32,608 bases of DNA, taken from contig CAJUEG010000026.1 of the NCBI GenBank assembly GCA_910584835.1, positions 1-32,608 of the forward strand, given 5' to 3'. Numbering within the stretch: the first letter of the stretch is position 1; each line of letters opens with the position of its first letter. The translations under genes were made by a program, and so were the position numbers. The notes under the pieces are model-generated. The model did no database searches. It worked only from the letters and a program-made list of their open reading frames with translations, and had not been told where the DNA came from. This DNA is from an uncultured Oscillospiraceae bacterium. Its GTDB lineage: Bacteria > Bacillota > Clostridia > Oscillospirales > Oscillospiraceae. Positions 23,790-32,343 of this stretch are shown here, piece by piece.

Positions 23790-24554
23790 ATGATCGACTG
23801 GGCGGAACTGACACGGTTCCTCTATATCACCGCCCGCATCAGCGGGTTTGTGCTGTTCAACCCCATTTTGGGCCGCCGGAATATCCCCGCCGCGTTCCGC
23901 GCGGGCATGACGCTGGTGCTGTCCGTTTTCACGGCGTCCTTGACCAGCGAGGCGGTGCCCGTCCCCGTGGGGACGGCGGAGCTGGCGGTGAGGATGCTGC
24001 TGGAGCTGGCGGTTGGCTTCCTGCTGGGCATGGTGGTGAGCTTCTTCTTCTACATTCCCCAGCTGGCAGGATCAATCATCGACACTCAGATGGGCATGAC
24101 CATGAACCAGATGTATGATCCGGGGACCTCGGCCAACATGTCCGTAACAGGGCAGATTCTCAACGCCCTGATGACCCTGCTGTTTTTTGCGGCGGGCGGG
24201 CATCTGACTTTGCTGCGCATTTTCCTCACCTCCGGGGAGCTGGTCCCCTACGGCCAGGTGTCCATCGGCCTTCCCGCCTACAACCTGCTGCTGGAGCTTT
24301 TTGTGGAGTGCACTCTGCTGGGAATTAAGCTGAGCATGCCCATCCTGGCGGCGGAGCTCATCGCCCAGGTGGGGATGGGGGTGCTGATGAAGGTGATCCC
24401 CCAGATCAACGTGTTCGCCATCAACATTGAGCTGAAGGTCATTGTGGGCCTGGCGCTGCTGCTGGTGCTGATCGTCCCCTTCAGTGAGTTCCTCCTCCAG
24501 GCGGAGGCGGCGATGCTGAACGCGCTCCATGATGTCCTCGCTCTGACCGGGTGA
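23790..24554 (+). CDS. fliR: Flagellar export gate protein FliR
   Basis: FliR completes the FliP/Q/R gate. The 254-residue protein has several membrane segments and conserved pieces: ARISGFVLFNPILGRRNIPAAFRAGMTLVLS, AGSIIDTQMGMTMNQMYDPGT and MPILAAELIAQVGMGVLMKVIPQINVFAINIELKVIVGL. GGGGGAGG (23776-23783) precedes ATG 23790. A 107-nt gap with unusual composition separates it from flhB. Confidence 0.96.
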   Translation: MIDWAELTRFLYITARISGFVLFNPILGRRNIPAAFRAGMTLVLSVFTASLTSEAVPVPVGTAELAVRMLLELAVGFLLGMVVSFFFYIPQLAGSIIDTQMGMTMNQMYDPGTSANMSVTGQILNALMTLLFFAAGGHLTLLRIFLTSGELVPYGQVSIGLPAYNLLLELFVECTLLGIKLSMPILAAELIAQVGMGVLMKVIPQINVFAINIELKVIVGLALLLVLIVPFSEFLLQAEAAMLNALHDVLALTG

Positions 24555-24605
24555 TTTCATTGAGTTATCTACTGCAAAAAAACCACACGTAGTTTTTAAC
24601 AGCTT

Positions 24606-24633
24606 CCCCCCCTCCACCCTTCTGAGGGGCGGG
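24606..24633 (+). other. Hairpin in the fliR-flhB gap
   Basis: CCCCTC (24609-24614) pairs with GAGGGG (24624-24629) and CCC (24606-24608) with GGG (24631-24633), with one bulged C. The 107-nt gap (24555-24661) also has an A-rich then T-rich piece (24575-24597) that can form a weak AAAAAC/GTTTTT stem. The low-GC start differs from its surroundings. Confidence 0.5.
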
Positions 24634-24661
24634 CCGCACGGGACAAAAGGGGGGACAGACG

Positions 24662-25732
24662 TTGCCCGAGGGAAATAAAACAGAAAAAGCGACACCAAAA
24701 AAGCGGCGGGACGAACGAAAAAAGGGCAACGTCTTTAAAAGTCAGGACGCGGTGGCGGTGGCCGGACTGCTGGGCACCTTTGCCACACTCTGGGTGCTCA
24801 CCGGCGCTTTTGCCGAGCAGCTGGGCGGGTTTATGACGCTGTGCCTGACCACGGCGGGGGAGGAACCCCAGGAGGTGGGCGGCTTGTGCGGCGAGCTGGC
24901 GGTCCAGGGGATCGTGCTGGTGGTGAAAACAGTGGGCATTGTGGCGGCGGCAGCCATCCTGTGCGCCGTGGCGGCCACCTTTGCCCAGACCCGGTTCCTG
25001 GTGAGCGCCGAATCCATGAAGCCAAAATTCAGCCGCATCAGCCCCCTGCAGGGCTTCAAGCGGCTGTTCTCCCTGAAAAGCCTCGTGGAGACCCTGAAAA
25101 ATCTGATCAAAATCGTCATCCTGATGGCCATTATCTTCCTGAGCATCCGGGATATGTTTCTGGAGAGCTCCAACTACCTGTACACCGACCTGGGGGCGGC
25201 CGCAGCCCATTTGGTGGAGATGGCGGGAGGAATGGTGGTACGCATCTGCATTGCCTTCGTGGCGGTGGCGGCCATGGACTTCTTCTATCAGTGGTGGGAC
25301 TACGAGAAGAACATGATGATGACCAAGCAGGAGGTCAAGGAAGAATATAAACAGATGGAAGGCGACCCCCAGGTGAAGGGGAAGATTAAGGAGATCCAGC
25401 GCCGCCGGGCCCAGCAGCGCATGATGCAGCAGGTGCCCGGAGCGGACGTGGTCATCCGTAACCCCACCCACTTCGCCGTGGCCCTGCGCTATAAGCCGAA
25501 CCAGGACGACGCCCCCATTGTGCTGGCCAAGGGCCAGGATCACGTGGCCCTGCGCATCGTCCAGATCGCCGAGGAGAACAAAGTGGCCGTCATTGAGAAT
25601 GTGCCCCTGGCCCGGGCCCTCTACGCCCAGGCGGAGCTGAACCAGATGATTCCGCCGGAGCTGTACGGCGCGGTGGCGGAGGTGCTGGTATACATCTTCA
25701 AGCTGAACGACAAAAAACAGATTGTAAAGTAG
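24662..25732 (+). CDS. flhB: Flagellar export switch protein FlhB
   Basis: FlhB controls export specificity by self-cleavage. The 356-residue protein has the basic N-terminus KTEKATPKKRRDERKKGNVFKSQDA, four membrane segments (about 31-50, about 82-106, about 143-161, about 188-208) and a cytoplasmic domain with the autocleavage site NPTH at 267-270 (VVIRNPTHFAVAL). It starts at TTG 24662, with GGGGGG (24649-24654) 7 nt upstream. The NPTH site is intact, so the hook-to-filament switch should work with FliK. Confidence 0.96.
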   Translation: MPEGNKTEKATPKKRRDERKKGNVFKSQDAVAVAGLLGTFATLWVLTGAFAEQLGGFMTLCLTTAGEEPQEVGGLCGELAVQGIVLVVKTVGIVAAAAILCAVAATFAQTRFLVSAESMKPKFSRISPLQGFKRLFSLKSLVETLKNLIKIVILMAIIFLSIRDMFLESSNYLYTDLGAAAAHLVEMAGGMVVRICIAFVAVAAMDFFYQWWDYEKNMMMTKQEVKEEYKQMEGDPQVKGKIKEIQRRRAQQRMMQQVPGADVVIRNPTHFAVALRYKPNQDDAPIVLAKGQDHVALRIVQIAEENKVAVIENVPLARALYAQAELNQMIPPELYGAVAEVLVYIFKLNDKKQIVK

Positions 25733-25787
25733 AAACAAAGGCCCTTGAGGCCCTGCAAAAGCCCACCAGGGAGGTGAATGGCCCGCC

Positions 25788-27893
25788 ATGCTCAAACGCA
25801 TCTTGGACAATGTCATAGCGCTGTTTGTGGTGGTCGTGGTCATGTTCCTGTTTATCCCGCTGCCCCCGCAGATTCTGGACATCCTGCTCATCATCAACAT
25901 CGGGCTGTCCATTATGATCCTGATGATCACCATGAACATCTCGGAGGCGCTGGAGTTCTCCATTTTCCCCTCCCTGCTGCTCATTACCACCCTGTTCCGT
26001 CTGGGCATGAACGTGTCCAGCACCCGGATGATCCTCACCACCGGCGACCCCGGCGTGGTCATTCGGAACTTCGGCCAGCTGGTCACCGGCGGCAACGTTG
26101 TGGTGGGCTTCGTCATCTTCTTCATCATCGTGCTGGTCCAGCTCATCGTCATCACCAAGGGCGCCGAGCGCGTGTCCGAGGTGGCCGCCCGCTTCACCCT
26201 GGACGCCATGCCCGGCAAGCAGATGGCCATTGACGCGGACCTGTCCTCCGGGCTCATCGACGAGCAGCAGGCCCGGGTCCGCCGGGAGAAGATCCAGAAG
26301 GAGGCGGACTTCTACGGCGCCATGGACGGCGCCACCAAGATCGTCAAGGGCGACTCCACCATGTCCATCATCATCACCATCATCAACCTGTTGGGCGGCA
26401 TCATCATCGGCGTGGTGGTCAACGGCGGCGACATCATGGACGTGATGCAGAACTACTGCATCCTCACCATCGGCGACGGCCTGGTGTCCCAGATTCCGTC
26501 CCTGATGATCTCCACCGCCACCGGCATGATCGTCACCCGTTCCGTGTCCGACGGCAGCCTGAATACGGATGTGGTGGGCCAGTTCACCGCCCAGCCCAGG
26601 GCGTTTACCACCACCGGCATCATCCTGGTGATTCTGGGCGTTATCCCCGGCACACCCACCGTCCCCTTGCTGCTGGGCGGGGCGGCCACGGTGGGCGGAG
26701 GCGTCTACCTCACCCGCAGGATGACCGCGCAGCGGGAGGCGGCCGTCGCGGCGGCCCAGGCTCCCGCGGAGCCCGCCGAGATGGCGGCTCCCAGCGAGAG
26801 CGACTACTACAAGGATATCAACAACGTCTACTCCCTGCTGTCGGTGGAGCCGGTGGAGATGGAGTTCGGCTACAGCCTCATCCCCCTGGTGGACGAGAGC
26901 CATGGCGGCAAGCTCATCAGCCGCATCGTCATCTTCCGGCGGCAGTACGCCCAGGATATGGGCTTTGTCATCCCCTCCATCCGGCTGCACGACGGCTCCA
27001 CCCTGGGTACCAACCAGTACTCCATCCGCATCAAGGGTGAGGTGGTGGCCGAGGGCGAGATCCTGGTGGACTACTATCTGGCCCTGGAACCCCCCAACCC
27101 CCTGGGGGAGATCGACGGCATCGAGACCATCGAGCCGGCCTACGGCATCCCCTCCCGGTGGATTCTGCCGGAGAACAAGGAGATGGCGGAAATCTACGGC
27201 TACAATGTCATCGACCCGCTGTCCGTCATGCTCACCCACCTGGCCGAGACGGTGAAAAAGCACGCCTACGAGCTGCTCAACCGGGCCGAGACCATCCGCC
27301 TGGTGGAAAACCTGAAGCAGTCCGCCCCGGAGCTGGTGGAGGAGGTCGTGCCCAATATCCTGTCCTACGCCAAGCTGGAGAAGCTGCTGCGCAACCTGCT
27401 CCAGGAGGGGGTTCCCATTAAGGACCTGGGTACCATCCTGGAGACCGCCGCCGAGGCGGTGGGCCAGGGCCGGGATATGGATATGGTCACCGAGCAGGTG
27501 CGCGGCGCCCTGGCCCGCACCATCACCAGAAGGTTCTGCGAGGACGGCCAGCTGCGGGTCATTACCCTGGACGCCGAGGTGGAGAAAAAGATCATCTCCT
27601 CCCTCACCCGCAACGAGCAGGGCGTGTATCTGGCCATGGGCCCCGATTTGATGCAAACCATCATTTCCCAGCTGGCCGAGCACCTGAAAAAGTTCGGCGA
27701 CCTGGCCCAGACGCCGGTGATTCTGGTCAGCCAGGTGATCCGGGGCTACTTCAGCAAGATGATCACCCAGTTCTACCCCAACGTGTATGTGCTCTCCTTC
27801 AATGAGATCACCAACAGCGTGCAGATCCAGGCCCTGGGCAATATCACCGCCGAGGCGCCTGCGCGGGCGGAGCGAAGGGCGGTGGGCACATGA
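25788..27893 (+). CDS. flhA: Flagellar export protein FlhA
   Basis: FlhA is the large export gate protein and proton-coupled exporter component. The 701-residue product has about eight N-terminal membrane segments, the conserved FRLGMNVSSTRMILTTGDPG loop, and the large cytoplasmic domain starting after about 330 (YSLLSVEPVEMEFGYSLIPLVD, EPAYGIPSRWI, VILVSQVIRGYFSKMI). AGGGAGGTG (25768-25776) precedes ATG 25788 by 11 nt. Another ATG (25778) is out of frame. The stop overlaps the fliA start by ATGA. No flhF or flhG follows, unlike Bacillus. Confidence 0.97.
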   Translation: MLKRILDNVIALFVVVVVMFLFIPLPPQILDILLIINIGLSIMILMITMNISEALEFSIFPSLLLITTLFRLGMNVSSTRMILTTGDPGVVIRNFGQLVTGGNVVVGFVIFFIIVLVQLIVITKGAERVSEVAARFTLDAMPGKQMAIDADLSSGLIDEQQARVRREKIQKEADFYGAMDGATKIVKGDSTMSIIITIINLLGGIIIGVVVNGGDIMDVMQNYCILTIGDGLVSQIPSLMISTATGMIVTRSVSDGSLNTDVVGQFTAQPRAFTTTGIILVILGVIPGTPTVPLLLGGAATVGGGVYLTRRMTAQREAAVAAAQAPAEPAEMAAPSESDYYKDINNVYSLLSVEPVEMEFGYSLIPLVDESHGGKLISRIVIFRRQYAQDMGFVIPSIRLHDGSTLGTNQYSIRIKGEVVAEGEILVDYYLALEPPNPLGEIDGIETIEPAYGIPSRWILPENKEMAEIYGYNVIDPLSVMLTHLAETVKKHAYELLNRAETIRLVENLKQSAPELVEEVVPNILSYAKLEKLLRNLLQEGVPIKDLGTILETAAEAVGQGRDMDMVTEQVRGALARTITRRFCEDGQLRVITLDAEVEKKIISSLTRNEQGVYLAMGPDLMQTIISQLAEHLKKFGDLAQTPVILVSQVIRGYFSKMITQFYPNVYVLSFNEITNSVQIQALGNITAEAPARAERRAVGT

Positions 27894-28732
27894 GCGCCTC
27901 CACGCTCCAGCGGCAGTATACCGAGGCGGAGATCGAGGCCATGGCCACCCCGGATTTGCTCAGCCTCTACAAACAGACCGGGGACGAGGAGCTGAAATGG
28001 CCTTTGGTGCTGCGGTATGAGGGCCTTATCAAAAGCGCCGCCCTCCAAATCCGGGGGGTGTACAGCAGCTTCGCCCAGGTGGACGACATTGTCAGCGAGG
28101 GCATCCTCACGCTGCTCAGCTCCATTGACAAGTTCGACCCGGACAAGGGCATTAAGTTCGAGACCTACGTGGCCAAGCGCATCCGGGGGATGGTCATCGA
28201 CCTGGCCCGGAAGCAGGACTGGCTGCCCCGGAACATCCGGCAGAGGGCAAAGGAGATCGACACCGCCGTCTCCCACCTGGCCAACGAGCTGGGGCGCTTT
28301 CCCACAGACCAGGAAGTGGCGGGCCATCTGGGCATCCCCACCGACAAGTACCAGAAGGAGGCCGCCCGGGTGGCGCTGAGCAATACCCTGTCCCTGGACG
28401 CGCTGATGGACGCCCGGGACCTGGAGGGCCACCGCTTCGAGGTGTCCACGGAGGACCCCGCCGTGCAGCCCGAGGCGGTGCTGGAGGAGCAGGAGCTCCA
28501 GCAGACTCTTGCCCGGGGCATCTCCGAGCTTCAGGAAAACGAACAGATCGTGCTGTCCCTCTACTATGAAAAAAACCTCCACATGAAGGAGATCGCCCAG
28601 GTGATGGGAGTGAGCGAGCCACGCATCTCCCAGATCCACTCCCGGGCCATTCAAAAGCTGCGGGACCATATGGGCGCTTACATGAACAGCGGGCAGTCCC
28701 CAAAATCCTCTAAAAAGCGGAAGAAGGCATGA
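27890..28732 (+). CDS. fliA: Flagellar sigma factor sigma-28 (FliA/SigD/WhiG type)
   Basis: This sigma factor directs late flagellar genes such as flagellin, normally held back by FlgM. The 280-residue product has region 2 (VDDIVSEGILTLLSSIDKFDPDKGIKFETYVAKRIRGMVIDLARKQDWLPRNIR), region 3 (FPTDQEVAGHLGI) and region 4 (ENEQIVLSLYYEKNLHMKEIAQVMGVSEPRISQIHSRAIQKL). The PRNIR and ID(L)AR features fit the FliA/WhiG family. ATG 27890 overlaps the flhA stop by 4 nt, linking its synthesis to completion of the export apparatus genes. Confidence 0.94.
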   Translation: MSASTLQRQYTEAEIEAMATPDLLSLYKQTGDEELKWPLVLRYEGLIKSAALQIRGVYSSFAQVDDIVSEGILTLLSSIDKFDPDKGIKFETYVAKRIRGMVIDLARKQDWLPRNIRQRAKEIDTAVSHLANELGRFPTDQEVAGHLGIPTDKYQKEAARVALSNTLSLDALMDARDLEGHRFEVSTEDPAVQPEAVLEEQELQQTLARGISELQENEQIVLSLYYEKNLHMKEIAQVMGVSEPRISQIHSRAIQKLRDHMGAYMNSGQSPKSSKKRKKA

Positions 28733-28738
28733 TGCAAG

Positions 28739-29485
28739 ATGTTTAAAGGCTTCTATAACCTGACCTCCGGCATGGTCACCCAGCAGCAGCACCTCAACGT
28801 GGTGGGCAACAACATGGTGAATATCTCCACAGCGGGTTTCAAGGAGAGCCGCTATGCCGCCACCACCTTTGACGATGTGATGTATGCCCGGACGGGAAAC
28901 AAGGAGAAGATTTACACCGAAATCGGCAGGCAGAGCTACATCAGGGCCAACAGCGAGATCAAGGTGCTCTTCGACCAGGGCATCCCGGAGCCCACCGGCA
29001 TCCCCCTGGACTTCGCCATTATGGGGGATGGGTTCTTTGCCGTCCAGACCGAGGACGGCGTGGCCTACACCCGATCGGGCAATTTCTCCTTGGATGATGA
29101 GGGATATCTGTGCTTCCCAGGTGTGGGACGGGTATTGGATCCCCAGGGACAGACGATCCAGCTGAACACAGACAAGCTGGCGGTGGATGAGCAGGGGCGC
29201 ATCTCCACGGAAGAGGGTATCTATCTGGGCCAGCTGGGGGTATACACCTTCCAGGATATGGAGCAGGTGGAATATGACGCGCGGGGTATGTTTACCGGCG
29301 AGGGAGCTCAGGCGATGGCAGCCCCCACCATTTACTGGAAGTACCTGGAGCGGTCCAACGTGGATATGATCCGCCAGATGACCGAGATGCTCACCTGCCA
29401 GCGCTCCCTCCAAAGTGCGGCCCAGGTGACCAAGATGTACGATGAGCTGATGAGCCATACCGCCAGCGACATCGGCCGCATGTAA
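28739..29485 (+). CDS. flgF: Flagellar rod protein, FlgF/FlgG family (FlhO-like)
   Basis: This 248-residue rod protein has the hook/rod N-terminus MFKGFYNLTSGMVTQQQHLNVVGNNMVNISTAGFKESRYA, the DFAIMGDGFFAVQTEDGVAYTRSGNFSLDDEGYL middle and a C-terminal helix LERSNVDMIRQMTEMLTCQRSLQSAAQVTKMYDELM. It is one of two adjacent distal rod-type genes, as with FlhO and FlhP of Bacillus. Which is FlgF and which FlgG cannot be settled by eye. The ribosome binding site is weak and the gene starts 6 nt past fliA, so coupling is likely. Confidence 0.88.
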   Translation: MFKGFYNLTSGMVTQQQHLNVVGNNMVNISTAGFKESRYAATTFDDVMYARTGNKEKIYTEIGRQSYIRANSEIKVLFDQGIPEPTGIPLDFAIMGDGFFAVQTEDGVAYTRSGNFSLDDEGYLCFPGVGRVLDPQGQTIQLNTDKLAVDEQGRISTEEGIYLGQLGVYTFQDMEQVEYDARGMFTGEGAQAMAAPTIYWKYLERSNVDMIRQMTEMLTCQRSLQSAAQVTKMYDELMSHTASDIGRM

Positions 29486-29503
29486 GAGAGGTGACACAGG
29501 CAG

Positions 29504-30247
29504 ATGAATCAATCCTTTTATATCGGCGCGGTGGGCGCCCAGCAGCAGCTCCAGCGCCTGAACGTTCACGGAGACAACATTGCCAACGTGAACACCAACG
29601 GCTTCAAGGCCAACCGGGCCCATTTCGCGGCCCTGCTGTACCAGGACCACAGGGGAGTGGAGGAGGAGCTGCCCATGGGCGTGGGCGCCAACCTGCTCAT
29701 GACCTCCACTGACTTCTCCCAGGGCGGGCCGGCGGACACCGGGCGCACTTTGGACTACTACATTGACGGGGCCGGGTTCTTCGGCGTGGTGGACCTGGCC
29801 ACCGGACAGGTCACCTTTACCCGCAACGGAGCCTTCTACCTGTCGGAGCTGGTGCGGGAGACCGAAGAGGTGGACGAGGAAGGCGAACCCATTATGGAGT
29901 CTGTCTACTGTCTGGGCGACGGCACAGGGCGCTTTGTGCTCAGCCGGCAGGGCGGCCTTATTGAGGTGGACGACCCGGCGGAGGAGCTGCCCGTGGGCAT
30001 CTTTGACTACAGCAATTACAACGGCATGGAACAGGTGTTGGACACCGGCTACCTGCCCGTGGATAAGAACGGAGACCTGTGGCTGGGCACCGGCAAGCCC
30101 GTCCAAGGCTATCTGGAGCGGTCCAACGCCGACCTGGCGGAGGAGCTTTCAAAGGTGATCGAATCCCAGCGGGCCTACGGCATGGCGCTGAAAATGGTGC
30201 AGACCTCGGACGAGATTGAGACCACCATCAATAACCTGCGTGGGTGA
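29504..30247 (+). CDS. flgG: Flagellar rod protein FlgG family (FlhP-like)
   Basis: The second distal rod gene encodes 247 residues with MNQSFYIGAVGAQQQLQRLNVHGDNIANVNTNGFKANRA at the start, an internal IDGAGFFGVVDLATGQVTFTRNGAFYL segment and a C-terminal YLERSNADLAEELSKVIESQRAYGMALKMVQTSDEIETTINNLRG. AGAGGTG (29487-29493) is 10 nt before ATG 29504. The pair would form the distal rod between FlgB/C and the hook. The FlgF/FlgG naming is tentative. Confidence 0.88.
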   Translation: MNQSFYIGAVGAQQQLQRLNVHGDNIANVNTNGFKANRAHFAALLYQDHRGVEEELPMGVGANLLMTSTDFSQGGPADTGRTLDYYIDGAGFFGVVDLATGQVTFTRNGAFYLSELVRETEEVDEEGEPIMESVYCLGDGTGRFVLSRQGGLIEVDDPAEELPVGIFDYSNYNGMEQVLDTGYLPVDKNGDLWLGTGKPVQGYLERSNADLAEELSKVIESQRAYGMALKMVQTSDEIETTINNLRG

Positions 30248-30261
30248 TAGGAGGGAAGGCA

Positions 30262-30888
30262 ATGGCAATCAAAAACTATGACGAGCTGAGCTCCCTGGAG
30301 CTGGACACTCTGCGGGAAATCGGCAGCATGGGAACCGGCAACGCCGCCACCGCCCTGTCCCAGATGCTGGGACGGGAGGTGCGCATCACGCTGCCGGAGG
30401 TGCGCATTATGGGCTACAACGAGGCCATCGAGTGGATCGGCGGCCCGGAGGAAATCACCGCCGGCGTGCTGGTGAAGATGGGTGGGCAGATCAACGGCAT
30501 CATGCTCTCCTGCCAGCAGCTGGATTTTGTCAACATGGTGCTGGAAAGCGTCCTGCATCAGCGCATTGACGATTACAGCCAGCTGGCGGACATGGAGAAT
30601 TCCTGCCTCATCGAGGTGGGAAATATCATGATCTCTACGTTCATCAATGCCCTGAGCGGGTTGGCCGGGGTGGACGTCACCCTCACGGTGCCCGCATTCA
30701 CGGTAGATATGCAAGGGGCGATTCTGGCCGTGCCAATGGCGGAGTACGGAGGGCAGTCCGACTACATTATGACCATTGGGGGAAATTTCGTATTCGACAA
30801 TCAGGAGGTTCCCTGCCGCCTGCTGATGTCTCCGGACCTGCGGTCCTTGAATGCTCTATTGAGGAAGCTGGGCGTAAGTGATGAGTGA
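30262..30888 (+). CDS. cheC: CheY-P phosphatase CheC
   Basis: CheC dephosphorylates CheY-P and regulates CheD. The 208-residue protein has two CheC centres. The first reads D15-x3-E19-x2-S22-x22-P45, with Ser22 (AGC) where the family has Asn. The second, S-x3-E-x2-N-x22-P (NSCLIEVGNIMIS to TVP), is intact. A deep GTG start at 30244 exists, but GGAGGG (30250-30255) lies 6 nt before ATG 30262. The stop overlaps cheD by 8 nt, as expected for a partner pair. Confidence 0.94.
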   Translation: MAIKNYDELSSLELDTLREIGSMGTGNAATALSQMLGREVRITLPEVRIMGYNEAIEWIGGPEEITAGVLVKMGGQINGIMLSCQQLDFVNMVLESVLHQRIDDYSQLADMENSCLIEVGNIMISTFINALSGLAGVDVTLTVPAFTVDMQGAILAVPMAEYGGQSDYIMTIGGNFVFDNQEVPCRLLMSPDLRSLNALLRKLGVSDE

Positions 30889-31360
30889 CAAGCTGGTGAT
30901 CGGAATCGCGGACATGAAGGTGGCCAAAGGGGAGGGCATGCTGGTCACCTACGCGCTGGGGTCCTGTATTGGCATTTGTCTGCACGACCCGGCTATCAAG
31001 CTGGGAGCTCTGGTGCATATTATGCTGCCGGTGAACATGGAAGCAGGGCGCAAAAACCCAATGAAGTACGCGGATACGGGAATCAGAGAGACCCTGAAGC
31101 AAATGGAGTCCATGGGAGCCCGCCGGGCCAGAATCACCGCCAAGATCGCCGGCGGGGCCAAGATGTTCGAGGTGGGCAGCTCGTCCCTGGGTAATATCGG
31201 ACAGAGGAACATTGAGAGCGTCCACATGAATCTGAAAAAAGAGGGCATCCGTCTGCTGAAAGAGGATGTGGGCGGCTCGGTGGCCCGGACCCTGCTCTTT
31301 GACGTGAACAGCGGGCTGGGCTGTGTGCGCAGCTATGGCCGTGCGGAGCTGATTATCTGA
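30881..31360 (+). CDS. cheD: Chemoreceptor glutamine deamidase CheD
   Basis: CheD deamidates receptor glutamines and binds CheC. The 159-residue product retains the catalytic triad: Thr23, Cys29 (LGSCIGICLHD) and His46 (ALVHIMLP), in the same spacing as Thermotoga CheD. It also has AKIAGGAKMFE and IGQRNIESVHMNL. ATG 30881 lies within the end of cheC; GTG 30878 is the alternative start. CheD activity implies transmembrane chemoreceptors encoded elsewhere. Confidence 0.95.
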   Translation: MSDKLVIGIADMKVAKGEGMLVTYALGSCIGICLHDPAIKLGALVHIMLPVNMEAGRKNPMKYADTGIRETLKQMESMGARRARITAKIAGGAKMFEVGSSSLGNIGQRNIESVHMNLKKEGIRLLKEDVGGSVARTLLFDVNSGLGCVRSYGRAELII

Positions 31361-31390
31361 TACGCACATGATGAAAGGGAGTGCATTGGA

Positions 31391-32320
31391 ATGAGGGAAG
31401 AAAGCAAGCATGAGATCCTGCTGGAGTCCGGCACCAACGAGATTGAGATCATGAAGTTCACAATCGGCGGCAATCTGTACGGCATTAATGTGGCCAAGGT
31501 GCGTGAGATCATGATTTCCGCTCCGGTAAAGCCCATGCCCCACGCCCACCCCGCGGTGGAGGGCATCTTTAAGCCCCGGGACGCGGTGCTTACGGTGGTG
31601 GACCTGCCCAAGTATTTGGGGGACGAACGGGAGAAGGACCCGAAGGACATCTTCATCGTCACAAACTTCAATAAGATGTTCATCGCCTTCCGGGTGCATA
31701 CGGTGGACCGCATCAGCCGAATCTCCTGGACCGATATCCAGAAGCCGGACAAGACCGTCTCTGGCGGCGAGGAGAGCGTGGCCACCGGCATCGCCCAGTG
31801 CGACGGTGAGCTGGTCACTATCCTGGACTTCGAGCGTATCGTGGCGGAAATTGCCCCCGAGACCTCTATCCAGATGTCCGAGGTGGAGCAGCTGGGCCCC
31901 CGTGAGCGGAACGACAGGCCTATCTGGGTGGCGGAGGACTCTGTTTTGCTGAGCAAAATGATTGCAGATTCCCTTCGCAAGGCAAACTACGTCAACCTCC
32001 ACATGTTCTCCAACGGCCTGGAGCTGTGGGAGGCGCTGACCGCGCTGCCCCAGGACGGCGTCCTGGAGCGGGATGTGGCGCTCATCATCACAGACATTGA
32101 AATGCCCCAGATGGACGGCCACCGGCTGACCAAGCTGGTGAAGGACAACAGCCGGTTCAAGGAAATCCCCCTCATCATCTTCTCCTCCCTCATCAGTGAA
32201 GAGATGCGCCGGAAGGGCCGGGATCTGGGGGCAGACGAACAGCTCACCAAACCGGAGATCGGGCATTTGGTGGACGTGATGGATCATCTGCTGATGGCCT
32301 ACGACAAGAAGCGCGGATAA
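31391..32320 (+). CDS. cheV: Chemotaxis coupling protein CheV (CheW-REC)
   Basis: CheV couples receptors to CheA and carries a receiver domain for adaptation. The 309-residue protein has an N-terminal CheW-like domain (about 15-165, IEIMKFTIGGNLYGINVAKVREI, HPAVEGIFKPRDAVLTVVDLPKYLG) and a C-terminal receiver (about 176-305) with phospho-acceptor Asp235 (IITDIEMPQMDG) and Lys287 (TKPE). GGGAG (31377-31381) is 9 nt before ATG 31391. No separate cheW is in the window. Confidence 0.95.
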   Translation: MREESKHEILLESGTNEIEIMKFTIGGNLYGINVAKVREIMISAPVKPMPHAHPAVEGIFKPRDAVLTVVDLPKYLGDEREKDPKDIFIVTNFNKMFIAFRVHTVDRISRISWTDIQKPDKTVSGGEESVATGIAQCDGELVTILDFERIVAEIAPETSIQMSEVEQLGPRERNDRPIWVAEDSVLLSKMIADSLRKANYVNLHMFSNGLELWEALTALPQDGVLERDVALIITDIEMPQMDGHRLTKLVKDNSRFKEIPLIIFSSLISEEMRRKGRDLGADEQLTKPEIGHLVDVMDHLLMAYDKKRG

Positions 32321-32343
32321 GATTCGGATAGGAGGCACCAGCT

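Noticed and set aside
25778..26233. ATG 25778 frame at the start of flhA
   Set aside because: Its product is a frameshifted shadow of flhA with no recognisable domain, although it is nearer the ribosome binding site.
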